Assembly: GCA_964547975.1 (NCBI GenBank)
Contig: CAZJRM010000005.1
Location: forward strand, 1-51,861
Direction of reading: 5' to 3'
Source: CAYJPV01 sp964547975
GTDB taxonomy: Bacteria > Acidobacteriota > Vicinamibacteria > Vicinamibacterales > JAKQTR01
DNA: 51,861 nt
The notes under the pieces are model-generated. The model did no database searches, had not been told where the DNA came from, and worked only from the letters and a program-made list of their open reading frames with translations. Below, one piece after another: positions 15,383 through 23,533 of the stretch (positions within the stretch are counted from its first letter, which is position 1; every line of letters begins with the position of its first letter). The translations under genes were made by a program, and so were the position numbers.

Positions 15383-16474
15383 ATGTATCCTGACACCCTG
15401 CCTTCCGTGTCACGTCGGGTGTTCATCGGCCTGCCGGCCGCGCTGGCGGCGGCGGCCGTGACGATGGGGCGTCCCGGGGCGGAGGCGGCGCCACTGGCGC
15501 GTCGCCTGACGAGTCCAGGGTTCCTGGACCTCCAGGTCAACGGCTTCGCGGGCGTGGACTTCAACGACCCGGCGACGGCACCAGAGCAGGTGCTGGCGGC
15601 GACGGCCGCCATGCGAAGCCGAGGCGTCACGCGGTTCCTGCCGACGTTGATCTCGAGCCCGCTCGCGCAGTTCGAGCGGTGCGCGCGCACGCTCGTCGGC
15701 ACGAAATCGGCCGCCATCCTCGGCATCCACCTCGAGGGTCCGTACATCTCGCCGGAAGACGGCGCGCGGGGGGCTCACCGGCGCGAAGACACCGCCCCGG
15801 CCTCGCTGGAGGATTTCGAGCGACGCCAGGCGGCGGCGGAAGGAAGGATTCGGATCGTGACGCTGGCCCCTGAAGTGCCGGGTGCGTTGTCGCTCATTGA
15901 GTACCTCCGGGCGAAAGGCGTGCGTGTCGCTATCGGCCACACCGCCGCGACGCCGGAGCAGATCCGGGATGCCGTGCGCGCGGGCGCGACGTTGTCGACG
16001 CATCTGGGTAACGGGTGCGCGCAGATGTTGCCCAGGCATCCCAACTTCCTGTGGGAACAGCTGGCGGCCGACGACCTCGTCGCGTCGCTGATCGTGGATG
16101 GCCATCACCTCCCGCCGGCGACGGTCAAGTCGATGATTCGAGCAAAGACGCCGCGTCGGGTCGTGCTCGTGACCGATGCCATCGCGGCGGCCGGCCAGCC
16201 GCCGGGCGAGTACCAACTCGGGGCGCTGAAAGTGCGCCTCGAGGAGAACGGGCGCGTGGCCGTGCCCGGCGCACCGAACCTCGCAGGTTCTTCGCTGTCC
16301 CTGGACCGGGCCGTTGGCAATACCGTCCGGTTTGCCGGCGTGACACTCGACGAGGCGCTGGCGATGGCGTCGACGCGTCCCGCCGAGTACCTCGGCGTGA
16401 CCACATCCGGCACGCTCGATCTCGACTGGGACGCGGCGACAGCCACGCTGCGAGTGCTGAACGTCAGGGACTGA
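15383..16474 (+). CDS. nagA: N-acetylglucosamine-6-phosphate deacetylase-like protein with Tat-type signal
   Basis: 363 residues. The amidohydrolase barrel is clear: PGFLDLQVNGFAGVDFNDP, IHLEGPYISPEDGARGAH (metal ligand E118), AIGHTAATPEQI (H186), STHLGNG (H207) and VLVTDAIAAAG (catalytic D265). What is odd is the N-terminus. The usual ~50-residue beta-sandwich is missing and replaced by SRRVFIGLPAALAAAAVTMG, a twin-arginine motif plus hydrophobic stretch ending in AEAA. A cytoplasmic enzyme acting on a phosphorylated sugar should not need export, so it may act on an unphosphorylated N-acetyl sugar or the signal may be a relic. Divergent from nagB. The name is by family; substrate is uncertain. 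Confidence 0.85.
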   Translation: MYPDTLPSVSRRVFIGLPAALAAAAVTMGRPGAEAAPLARRLTSPGFLDLQVNGFAGVDFNDPATAPEQVLAATAAMRSRGVTRFLPTLISSPLAQFERCARTLVGTKSAAILGIHLEGPYISPEDGARGAHRREDTAPASLEDFERRQAAAEGRIRIVTLAPEVPGALSLIEYLRAKGVRVAIGHTAATPEQIRDAVRAGATLSTHLGNGCAQMLPRHPNFLWEQLAADDLVASLIVDGHHLPPATVKSMIRAKTPRRVVLVTDAIAAAGQPPGEYQLGALKVRLEENGRVAVPGAPNLAGSSLSLDRAVGNTVRFAGVTLDEALAMASTRPAEYLGVTTSGTLDLDWDAATATLRVLNVRD

Positions 16475-16568
16475 CACCTCGTGGGGACAGGCGTCCCTCG
16501 ACATGGCCCGGGACGAGTCAGCCAGCCGCCGCCTCGCCGCGACGGGAGCATCGGCTATGCTCTGATCG

Positions 16569-18101
16569 ATGCCACCGCGCGAACGCCAGCCCTCTGCGGC
16601 CCACGCCCACCCGGAACTCCGCGACCAGTTGACGTCTGCCACCGAGCTTCTCGAGCGCCTGGCGGCTGACTGGAGCCTGCTCGAGGGGCTCCCCGAAGAC
16701 GCCCGCGCGCGTTTCCACCGTGCGATTGCCGGGCTGATGGTGCCCGAGCCCCGCGCCGGGCGGAAACGGACACGGCAGACGGAGCGCGAGCGACGGAACG
16801 CGCGCATCCAGCAGGACGAAGCCGTGCTCGGCACGACCGGCATCCGCACGTTGCGGTCGCGCCCGGTGGTGACGACACCGAACGTGTTCCCGCCGCCCGC
16901 CGGCGTCGGCCGCGATGGCGAGACGAGCGGGCCTCCACCCGGTGCGTCCATCGACGAGCGTCACTGCTACGTCTGCAAAGCGCGATACACGGACCTGCAC
17001 CACTTCTACGATCAGCTGTGCCCGTCGTGCGCCGAGGAAAATTTCGCGGCGCGAACCGAACTCGCCGACCTGCGCGGCCGTGTGGCCCTCCTGACGGGCG
17101 GCCGCGTCAAGATCGGCTACCAGGCGGGACTGAAGCTCCTGAGATCGGGAGCGCACCTGATCGTGACGACCCGTTTCCCGCGCAATGCGGCGGCGCGGTA
17201 CGCCTCGGAGGCTGATTTCGGCGACTGGGGCGATCGGCTCGAGATCATCGGACTCGACCTGCGTCACACGCCGAGCGTCGAGACGTTCTGCCGGGAACTC
17301 GTGGCCACGCGTCATCGGCTGGACTTCGTCATCAACAACGCCTGCCAGACCGTCCGTCGCCCGCCCGAGTTCTACGCGCACATGATGGAGGAAGAGCGTG
17401 CCACCTCCCTGGACCTGCCGGCGCACGCGCGCCGGCTCCTCCGGGAAGACGCGCCGGTGCCGGTCATCGCGCGCTCGACGGCCCAGGTGATGGCCGGCCT
17501 CAACGCGGCCGCGTTGTCGCAGGTGCCGCTGCTGCCGGACGAGCTGCAGTCCCGTCCTGACCTGTTCCCAGCGGGGTGCCTGGACCAGGATCTCCAGCAG
17601 ATCGACCTGAGGCACGCGAACTCGTGGCGGATGCTGCTCGCCGACGTGTCCACCGTGGAGTTGCTCGAAGTGCAACTGGTGAACGCGATCGCGCCGTTCA
17701 TCCTCAACGCCCGGCTCAAGCCCCTCATGTTGCGCGTCCCCGGCCGTGACAAGCACATCGTCAACGTGTCGGCGGTGGAGGGGCAGTTCTACCGGCTCGC
17801 GAAGACCACGCGCCATCCGCACACGAACATGGCGAAGGCCGCCCTGAACATGATGACCCGGACGTCGGCCACGGACTACTACAACGACGGCATTCACATG
17901 AACAGCGTCGACACGGGATGGGTGACTGACGAAGACGCGGCCGCGATTGCCGCGCGGAAGGTCGCCGAGCATCGGTTCCATCCGCCCCTCGATATCGTCG
18001 ACGGCGGGGCCCGGATCGTGGCCCCGATCATCACGGGCTTCAACACGGGCGTGCACGTGTGGGGGCAGTTCTTGAAGGACTACCGGCCGACGGCGTGGTG
18101 A
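16569..18101 (+). CDS. Atypical SDR-fold protein with N-terminal four-cysteine zinc-binding motif
   Basis: 510 residues. Residues 1-130 are helical and charged, with no assigned domain. Residues 133-154 hold CxxC-x14-CxxC (C133, C136, C151, C154), a probable zinc ribbon. From ~168 there is a Rossmann fold, with RVALLTGGRVKIGYQAG in place of the usual TGxxxGxG, FVINNACQT in place of NNAG, and HTNMAKAALNMMTRTSA where YxxxK should be: the Tyr position is T419 with K423 retained. About 100 extra residues lie between the NNA motif and the catalytic-serine strand. It probably binds a dinucleotide but may use unusual chemistry or be non-catalytic. No signal peptide. A hairpin overlaps the stop codon. 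Confidence 0.75.
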   Translation: MPPRERQPSAAHAHPELRDQLTSATELLERLAADWSLLEGLPEDARARFHRAIAGLMVPEPRAGRKRTRQTERERRNARIQQDEAVLGTTGIRTLRSRPVVTTPNVFPPPAGVGRDGETSGPPPGASIDERHCYVCKARYTDLHHFYDQLCPSCAEENFAARTELADLRGRVALLTGGRVKIGYQAGLKLLRSGAHLIVTTRFPRNAAARYASEADFGDWGDRLEIIGLDLRHTPSVETFCRELVATRHRLDFVINNACQTVRRPPEFYAHMMEEERATSLDLPAHARRLLREDAPVPVIARSTAQVMAGLNAAALSQVPLLPDELQSRPDLFPAGCLDQDLQQIDLRHANSWRMLLADVSTVELLEVQLVNAIAPFILNARLKPLMLRVPGRDKHIVNVSAVEGQFYRLAKTTRHPHTNMAKAALNMMTRTSATDYYNDGIHMNSVDTGWVTDEDAAAIAARKVAEHRFHPPLDIVDGGARIVAPIITGFNTGVHVWGQFLKDYRPTAW

Positions 18102-18112
18102 TGCCGTCGGCC
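18085..18112 (+). terminator. Hairpin over the stop codon of the SDR gene
   Basis: GGCCGACGGC (18085-18094) and GCCGTCGGCC (18103-18112) form a perfect 10-bp stem with an 8-nt loop containing the TGA. It lies where the SDR gene meets the convergent nrfA. No T-run follows, so it is a weak intrinsic terminator call. Confidence 0.35.
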
Positions 18113-18159
18113 CGATCCGTCCGCCGGGCAGCCGATAACCCGTGTGCGCTTCGTGGCGT

Positions 18160-19662
18160 TCACCGCGCCGGAGCCGAAGGGCTGGCGGCCAGGACGGTCG
18201 CGGCCCCGAGGCTGATCTGCCCCTGCCGGGCGTAGTCGATGGCTTCGCCGAGAATGCGGGCGGCCTCCTGCGGCGCGTGGAAGCCCATCGAGTTTTCGGC
18301 GTTCACGAAGTCGACGCGCCACTGTGCTTTTCGCTGCAAGGCGAGCGCCGGTCCCAGTGCCGCGGCGTCCCCCCCGCGTTTCCTGGCCTGCTCGACGGCG
18401 GCGATGAGCTGCACGAGCGCGTCTTCCGCCCGGTCCATCAGGGCCTTGGTCCGGTCCTGGATCACCGCCACGCGTGCCTTCAGTTCCTCTTCGGGGAACC
18501 GGTGGCACGTCTGACAGGACCGTGCCACGTTCAGCAGCGGGCTGCGCACCTGGTGGTCGCTGATCTTGAGGGCGCCTTCACGCACGTACGGCATGTGGCA
18601 GTCGGCGCAGGACACATTCGAACGTGCGTGCACACCCTGGCTCCACATCTCGAACTCGGGATGCTGCGCCTTTAGGACTTCGCCGCCGGTCCGTGCGTGA
18701 CTCCAGTCGTAAAAGCGGTGACCGTCGGGGAACTGATACGCGTCGTAGGTCGCCTCGATCTGCTCGACGGCCAGCCCGTTGTGCCACGGGAAGAACAGCG
18801 TGACCTTCGGACCGCAGTAGTACTCGACGTGGCATTGCCCGCACACCATGGAGCGCAGTTCCTGCCGCGTGGCATCGCGGTTCGGGTTGTACGGTTCGGT
18901 TCGCGTGCCGGCCCGCCACTTCCCGATGGAGGGCAGGTGCGGCACGGGGTCGTTGCTGCGGGCCAGCGCGTCGATGCCACGGAAGAACCCGGGCTTGGTC
19001 ACGCGCAACTGCATGTTCTTCGGGTCGTGGCAGTCGATGCAGGCCACGGGATGGGTGACGAGCTTCGTCGCCTCCGCGTAGGGCAGCCTGGTGATGGCTT
19101 CGAAACCCGCGAAGAGCTGCGCCTGGCCGTTCGGGCTCGTGAACGGTTCGTCGAGGGAGCCCGGCGCGCCCTGCGCGAGGCCGGCCTCACGGTAGGCCAC
19201 CGTATTCGAGGCGTGGCAGTGGAGGCACGCGCCGGTCTGCGGCCTGTCGGTCACGCGTTTCGTCTCGCGCTGGTCCTTCAGCATGTAGGCGTGGCCCTGG
19301 CGCTGGTTGAAGTCGATCGCGAAGGCGTAGCCGTCGAAGATGGTGACGAGCCTCGGGTCGTCCTCGAGCCGGCTCTTGGGCATCCCCTCGCTCCCGGCGC
19401 CGCCGTACTTCGTGCTGTACTTCTCCGCCGTGCGAAGGTAGCCGTCCAGCTGCCGCGGGAAGTTCTTTCCCCACTGCGCCGGATCCACGGTCTTCTCGTC
19501 GAGGTCGACCAGGCGCATGCTGGTCTGGCGGGCTTCGGCCTTCCGCATCTGCACGTTCGAGTACAGAGCCATCACGGCCATCGTGGCCACCGCGGCCACG
19601 AGGGCGACGACACCCATCCACACCAACGGACGGGACGAGAACGGCGAACGTTGTTCAGCCAT
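18160..19662 (-). CDS. nrfA: Cytochrome c nitrite reductase, ammonia-forming (pentaheme)
   Basis: 500 residues from the ATG at 19662 (GAGGAG 7 nt upstream). A single N-terminal membrane/signal segment (residues ~12-34) exports it. Five heme motifs are present: CLHCH (146-150), CIDCH (208-212), CGQCH (274-278), CADCH (352-356) and CQTCH (383-387). Active-site residues align with characterised NrfA: R121 in NQRQGHAYM, E280-Y281 after heme CGQCHVEYY, the Ca-site K331/Q333 in LKAQHPEFEMW, and H345 in SQGVHARSN. The heme-1 site is CxxCH and not the classical CxxCK. The enzyme reduces nitrite to ammonium with six electrons delivered by NrfH, encoded 50 nt upstream. Confidence 0.96.
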   Translation of the reverse strand: MAEQRSPFSSRPLVWMGVVALVAAVATMAVMALYSNVQMRKAEARQTSMRLVDLDEKTVDPAQWGKNFPRQLDGYLRTAEKYSTKYGGAGSEGMPKSRLEDDPRLVTIFDGYAFAIDFNQRQGHAYMLKDQRETKRVTDRPQTGACLHCHASNTVAYREAGLAQGAPGSLDEPFTSPNGQAQLFAGFEAITRLPYAEATKLVTHPVACIDCHDPKNMQLRVTKPGFFRGIDALARSNDPVPHLPSIGKWRAGTRTEPYNPNRDATRQELRSMVCGQCHVEYYCGPKVTLFFPWHNGLAVEQIEATYDAYQFPDGHRFYDWSHARTGGEVLKAQHPEFEMWSQGVHARSNVSCADCHMPYVREGALKISDHQVRSPLLNVARSCQTCHRFPEEELKARVAVIQDRTKALMDRAEDALVQLIAAVEQARKRGGDAAALGPALALQRKAQWRVDFVNAENSMGFHAPQEAARILGEAIDYARQGQISLGAATVLAASPSAPAR

Positions 19663-19712
19663 GGAACCGCTCCTCTGGGGCCTGGCCCGATCCGACACCG
19701 CCCCGGCGGCGA

Positions 19713-20237
19713 TCAGCGGACCGGGCCATGCCCGACCTCCTGATGGCACCGGACGCAGCCGTACAGGTCCGCCCGCTGCGTGGGATCCGTCGGAACGCCG
19801 AGCGTGCCGTGCGCGGTCATCTCGGCCGTGATCTCGCCGTGACACCGCAGGCAGTTGGACTCGAGCACGTACGCGTTGGACGGTTTGATGCGAATCGGCT
19901 CGTGGAAGTTCATCAGCGTGAAGGCCTTCGAGTGGTAGTACCCGTTGCTCGCCTTCACGAACAGCTTGTGCGCGGGATTGTCGTGCGGCAGGTGGCAGTC
20001 GTTGCAGACCGCCACGCCGTGGTGGGACGTGTGCTGCCAGCCGTCGAATTCCTCACGCATCACGTGGCAATGCACGCAGACCGCCGGGTCGTTCGACAGG
20101 TAGGAGGCGCCGTGGGCCGTGAAGAACGTGAACAGGCCCGTACCTGCGAACATTCCGACGAAGACGCTCGAGGCGAGGCTCAGCCAGAACAGTCGTCGCG
20201 TTCCGCTCACGCGCTCAGTGTACACTGAGCGCACCAT
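19713..20237 (-). CDS. nrfH: NrfH-type tetraheme quinol dehydrogenase
   Basis: 174 residues. The ATG at 20237 is supported by GGGAG 7 nt upstream. An N-terminal membrane anchor (RRLFWLSLASSVFVGMFAGT) is followed by four heme motifs: CVHCH, CNDCH, CLRCH and CVRCH. MREEFDGWQHTSHHGVAVCN and FVKASNGYYHSKAFTLMNF are typical NapC/NrfH-family stretches. It takes electrons from the quinol pool and passes them to NrfA. Its start codon overlaps, on the opposite strand, the start codon of the mutarotase gene (20236), and a 22-bp palindrome lies inside its first codons. Confidence 0.95.
   Translation of the reverse strand: MVRSVYTERVSGTRRLFWLSLASSVFVGMFAGTGLFTFFTAHGASYLSNDPAVCVHCHVMREEFDGWQHTSHHGVAVCNDCHLPHDNPAHKLFVKASNGYYHSKAFTLMNFHEPIRIKPSNAYVLESNCLRCHGEITAEMTAHGTLGVPTDPTQRADLYGCVRCHQEVGHGPVR
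20211..20232. promoter_or_regulatory. 22-bp perfect palindrome at the nrfH / mutarotase divergent starts
   Basis: The half-site GCGCTCAGTGT is followed directly by its exact reverse complement ACACTGAGCGC, with no spacer. It covers codons 3-9 of nrfH and ends 3 nt before the mutarotase ATG. TACACT occurs on both strands inside it; the plus-strand copy (20221-20226) is 9 nt before the mutarotase ATG and could be its -10. It looks like a dimeric-repressor operator. Confidence 0.55.
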
Positions 20238-21126
20238 GGTGACACTCCCTTCCGGCGTCCGCCTCGAAACCGGTCCTGGTGGCCTCGACCGACTGTCCGT
20301 CGAGACAACCGCGTGCACGGCCGAACTGTTCCTGCAGGGTGCCCACCTCTGCCGCTGGCAACCCGCCGGCCATCCGCACCCCGTGCTCTGGATGAGCCGC
20401 GCCAGCCGCTTCGAGGCCGGCGCGCCGATCCGCGGCGGTGTTCCCGTCTGCTTCCCCTGGTTCGGTCCCCGGGCAGGCGACGCCGCCGCACCGCCGCATG
20501 GTTTCGCGCGCACGCGGCCCTGGGCGATCGAGTCGGTGTCCAGCACGCCGGGAGGCGAGGTGGACATGAGGCTCGTGCTTCGCGCCGACGCGGCGACCCT
20601 CGCGATCGTCCAGCAGGCGTTCTCGGCCGTGTTCTCCCTCCGCCTGGGACACACGCTTCGGATGGCGCTCGAGGTGACGAACGACGGCGCCGAGGCCTTT
20701 CGGTTCGAAGAGGCCCTGCACACGTACTTCACCGTGGCAGACGTGCGGCAGGTGTCCGTCGACGGGCTCGCCGGAGCGACCTATCTCGACAAGACGGACG
20801 GCGGTCGCCGCAAGACCCAGTCGGAGCCCGTCGTCCGGATCGCGGCCGAGACCGACCGGCTCTACCTCGATACGACAGCCGGGGTCTCCCTGATCGACCC
20901 CGGGCTGGCCAGGCGTATCACGGTCGAGAAGACGGGGTCGGCGAGTTCGGTCGTCTGGAATCCCTGGATCGCCAAGAGCCGCGCGATGCCGGACTTCGGC
21001 GACGACGAATGGCCGGAGATGATCTGCATCGAGACGGTCAACGCGGTCGACAATGCCGTCGTGCTGGCGCCCGGCGCCTGCCACGAACTTTCCGCGACCG
21101 TGACCGTGACGGCGCTGGAAGGCTGA
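20236..21126 (+). CDS. D-hexose-6-phosphate mutarotase-like protein (YeaD / aldose-1-epimerase family)
   Basis: 296 residues, the normal length. Family motifs are ELFLQGAHLCRWQPAG, PVLWMSRASRFEAGAPIRGG, VPVCFPWFGPR, PPHGFARTRPW (catalytic His region), EEALHTYFTVADVRQV, WNPWIAKSRAMPDFGDDEW and CIETVNAVDNAVVLAPGA (Glu). The enzyme interconverts alpha and beta anomers of hexose 6-phosphates in the cytoplasm. I place the start at 20236 because the conserved core begins about 15 residues later; there is no ribosome site, but TACACT lies 9 nt upstream, suggesting a leaderless or nearly leaderless message. It shares overlapping start codons with nrfH. Confidence 0.9.
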   Translation: MVTLPSGVRLETGPGGLDRLSVETTACTAELFLQGAHLCRWQPAGHPHPVLWMSRASRFEAGAPIRGGVPVCFPWFGPRAGDAAAPPHGFARTRPWAIESVSSTPGGEVDMRLVLRADAATLAIVQQAFSAVFSLRLGHTLRMALEVTNDGAEAFRFEEALHTYFTVADVRQVSVDGLAGATYLDKTDGGRRKTQSEPVVRIAAETDRLYLDTTAGVSLIDPGLARRITVEKTGSASSVVWNPWIAKSRAMPDFGDDEWPEMICIETVNAVDNAVVLAPGACHELSATVTVTALEG

Positions 21127-21146
21127 CCCGCGCGCCGCGCGTCACG

Positions 21147-22502
21147 TCACTCGTATCCCGGGTGATCCGTCTTGGCCGCTGGCAGCATGGGCAGGCCCTC
21201 ATGGGGTACCGTGCCCATCAGGCCCACGCGCTGGTAGACCCGGATCTTGTCGCGCGTATCGAGGATGTCGAGGTTGCGCATCGTCAACTGGCCGATCCGG
21301 TCCTGCGGCGTGAAGTAGACGTCCTCGCCTTTCTCCATCGTCAGGCGTTCGGGGTGGTAGGTGAGGTTGGGACTCGATGTGTCGACAATGGAATAGTCGT
21401 TGCCGCGCCGCAGCTCGAGCGTGACTTCGCCCGTGATGGCCCTGGCCACCCACCGCTGCGCGGTTTCGCGCAACATGAGCGCCTGGGGATCGAACCAGCG
21501 TCCCTGGTAGAGCAGACGACCGAGCCGCCGCCCGTTGCTGCGGTACTGGTCCGTCGTGTCTTCGTTGTGGATGCCCGTGACGAGCCGTTCGTAGACGATG
21601 TAGAGCAGCGCGAGGCCGGGAGCTTCGTAGATGCCGCGGCTCTTGGCTTCGATGATCCGGTTCTCGATCTGATCCGAGACCCCGAGGCCGTGGCGGCCGC
21701 CGATGGCGTTGGCCTCCATGAAGAGCGCGAGCGCGTTCGGGAACGTCTGGCCGTTGAGCGCGACCGGCTGGCCTTCCTCGAAGCGCACGGTGACCGTCTC
21801 GGGCCTGACCGGCACGTCTTCCCGCCACGACGCCACACCCATGATCGGATGGACGATCGACACGCCGTGATTGAGGAACTCGAGGTCCTTGGCTTCGTGC
21901 GTGGCGCCGAGGATGTTCGAGTCGGTGGAGTACGCCTTGTCGGCGCTCATCTTGTATTCGAGACCGGCGCCCTCCAGGTAGGCGGACATCTCGGCCCGGC
22001 CGCCAAGATCCTCGATGAACTGCTGGTCGAGCCAGGGCTTGTAGATCCGGAGGCCAGGGTTGACGAGGAGGCCGTAGCGGTAGAACCGCTCGATGTCGTT
22101 GCCCTTGTAGGTGCTCCCGTCGCCCCAGATATTGACGTCGTCTTCCTGCATGGCGGACACCAGCATCGTGCCGGTGACCGCGCGGCCGAGCGGCGTCGTG
22201 TTGAAGTACATGTGGCCGGCGGTGGAGATATGGAAGGCGCCGCACTGCAGCGCGGCGATCCCCTCGGCGACGAGCTGGTCGCGGCACTCGATGAGCCTGG
22301 CGTTCTCGGCGCCGTACATGAGGGCCTTGCGCGGGATGGACTCGTAGTCGTCCTCGTCGGGCTGGCCGAGATGCGCCGTGTAAGCGAAGGGGATGCTGCC
22401 GTGCTGGCGCATCCAGTGGAGGGCGGCGCTCGTGTCGAGCCCTCCCGAGAACGCGATTCCGACCCGCTCACCGACCGGCAGACGCTGCAGGATGTTGGCC
22501 AT
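21147..22502 (-). CDS. argG: Argininosuccinate synthase
   Basis: 451 residues, matching the longer E. coli-type ArgG. AFSGGLDTSAALHWM is the ATP pyrophosphatase P-loop. Substrate-binding stretches such as NIWGDGSTYKGNDIERFYRY, SADKAYSTDSNILGATHEAK, EANAIGGRHGLGVSDQIENR and TGIHNEDTTDQYRSNGRRLG are intact. It joins citrulline and aspartate, using ATP, in arginine synthesis. The gene stands alone here, with an AT-rich promoter overlapped by an ArgR-type box. GAGG lies 12 nt before the ATG, a long but usable spacing. Convergent with the mutarotase gene (20-nt gap). Confidence 0.97.
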   Translation of the reverse strand: MANILQRLPVGERVGIAFSGGLDTSAALHWMRQHGSIPFAYTAHLGQPDEDDYESIPRKALMYGAENARLIECRDQLVAEGIAALQCGAFHISTAGHMYFNTTPLGRAVTGTMLVSAMQEDDVNIWGDGSTYKGNDIERFYRYGLLVNPGLRIYKPWLDQQFIEDLGGRAEMSAYLEGAGLEYKMSADKAYSTDSNILGATHEAKDLEFLNHGVSIVHPIMGVASWREDVPVRPETVTVRFEEGQPVALNGQTFPNALALFMEANAIGGRHGLGVSDQIENRIIEAKSRGIYEAPGLALLYIVYERLVTGIHNEDTTDQYRSNGRRLGRLLYQGRWFDPQALMLRETAQRWVARAITGEVTLELRRGNDYSIVDTSSPNLTYHPERLTMEKGEDVYFTPQDRIGQLTMRNLDILDTRDKIRVYQRVGLMGTVPHEGLPMLPAAKTDHPGYE

Positions 22503-22520
22503 CCGATATTTATACCTCAG

Positions 22521-22538
22521 AATGCATAATTATACATA
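22521..22538. promoter_or_regulatory. ARG box overlapping the argG -10
   Basis: AATGCATAATTATACATA matches the ArgR/AhrC consensus WNTGAATWWWWATTCANW at 16 of 18 positions. On the minus strand TATAAT (22529-22534) lies inside it, placing transcription start near 22522, 20 nt before argG. Repression by arginine-bound ArgR is therefore expected. The tract stands out as AT-rich in GC-rich surroundings. Confidence 0.65.
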
Positions 22539-22660
22539 GTCCGGAGACCTGGCCGTCTTGACGGGCACCTCCGCCGGCCGCTATCGTGTCGGCGGAAGAC
22601 CGTATCCGCCCGCCCGCGTCGTCCGGCGCGGTCGCGAGAGTGACCCAGGGAAGGACCGTC

Positions 22661-23020
22661 ATGACTGACCCGTCGGCTGCGTCCGACACGCCCGTCTTCG
22701 ATCGGGCGGGGCTGCTGTCCCGCCTCATGGATGATGCCGAACTCGTTCGGGTGGTGGTGGAGGTATTTCTGAAGGACATTCCCGGCCAGCTCGACGCGCT
22801 GGAGACGGCCATGGCCACCGGGGACCGCGACACGGCGGAACGCCTGGCCCATTCCCTGAAGGGCGCTGCGTCGAATGTGGGCGGCGACGCCTTCCGTGAC
22901 GTGGCGGCCGCGCTCGAGGACCTGGCCCACGACGGTGACCTTCGGGACGCCTCTGCCCGTCTTCCTGAACTCAGGGCGCAGTTCGGCCGATTACGTGTAG
23001 CGATGGCAGGAGAGGTGTAA
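22661..23020 (+). CDS. Hpt-domain phosphotransfer protein
   Basis: 119 residues from the ATG at 22661 (AAGGA 5 nt upstream). It is a single four-helix Hpt domain with the phosphorylatable histidine in LAHSLKGAASNVGG (H64). No kinase or output domain is attached. It is the first of four genes that together contain all parts of a His-Asp-His-Asp relay: the hybrid kinase downstream has a receiver but no Hpt of its own, so this protein is its likely partner. Confidence 0.9.
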   Translation: MTDPSAASDTPVFDRAGLLSRLMDDAELVRVVVEVFLKDIPGQLDALETAMATGDRDTAERLAHSLKGAASNVGGDAFRDVAAALEDLAHDGDLRDASARLPELRAQFGRLRVAMAGEV

Positions 23021-23048
23021 TCGAAGACGCTCCCGCCGGCGACGTGTC

Positions 23049-23426
23049 ATGCGAATCCTGATTGCCGAAGACGACAGCACCTCGCGGGCCATGCTCACCC
23101 TGGTCCTCACGAAGGTCGGCCACGACGTCGTCGCGGCCGCCGATGGCGTCGAAGCCTGGCGGCTGCTCCAGGAACCCGATGCGCCTCGCTTGGCCATCCT
23201 CGACTGGATGATGCCGGGGCTGAGCGGCCCCGACGTGGTGCGCCTGGTCAGGTCCCGCGGTGCGGAGCCGAGGCACCACCTCATCCTGCTCACCACCAAG
23301 GCCGAGGCGACCGACATCGCCACGGCCCTGGCTGCCGGCGCGGACGACTACGTCACCAAACCTTTCGATCCTCATGAACTCCTCGCGAGGATCCAGGCCG
23401 CGGCCCGTGGGCTCGGTCTCGACTGA
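23049..23426 (+). CDS. CheY-like single-domain response regulator
   Basis: 125 residues covering one receiver domain. Acid pocket EDD at 7-9, phospho-acceptor D52 in LDWMMPG, Thr in LLTTKAEA and conserved Lys in VTKPFDPHELL. No output domain. It lies 28 nt after the Hpt gene and 107 nt before the hybrid kinase. It may be the end of the relay or act by protein-protein contact. No clear ribosome site precedes the ATG. Confidence 0.92.
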   Translation: MRILIAEDDSTSRAMLTLVLTKVGHDVVAAADGVEAWRLLQEPDAPRLAILDWMMPGLSGPDVVRLVRSRGAEPRHHLILLTTKAEATDIATALAAGADDYVTKPFDPHELLARIQAAARGLGLD

Positions 23427-23533
23427 CGTATCCCGAACGACCTCAACATCTTCCGCGTGTTGCCGATTCCTGTTGGGAGGGCCTGTATCCCTGGCGACAC
23501 CCGCCGGGCCGGAACCCGGTCCTCCCGAACGCA

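Noticed and set aside
20238..20732. Upstream extension of nrfH to 20732
   Set aside because: The added residues overlap the mutarotase gene and have no homology; GGGAG before the ATG at 20237 and the membrane anchor right after it fix the start.
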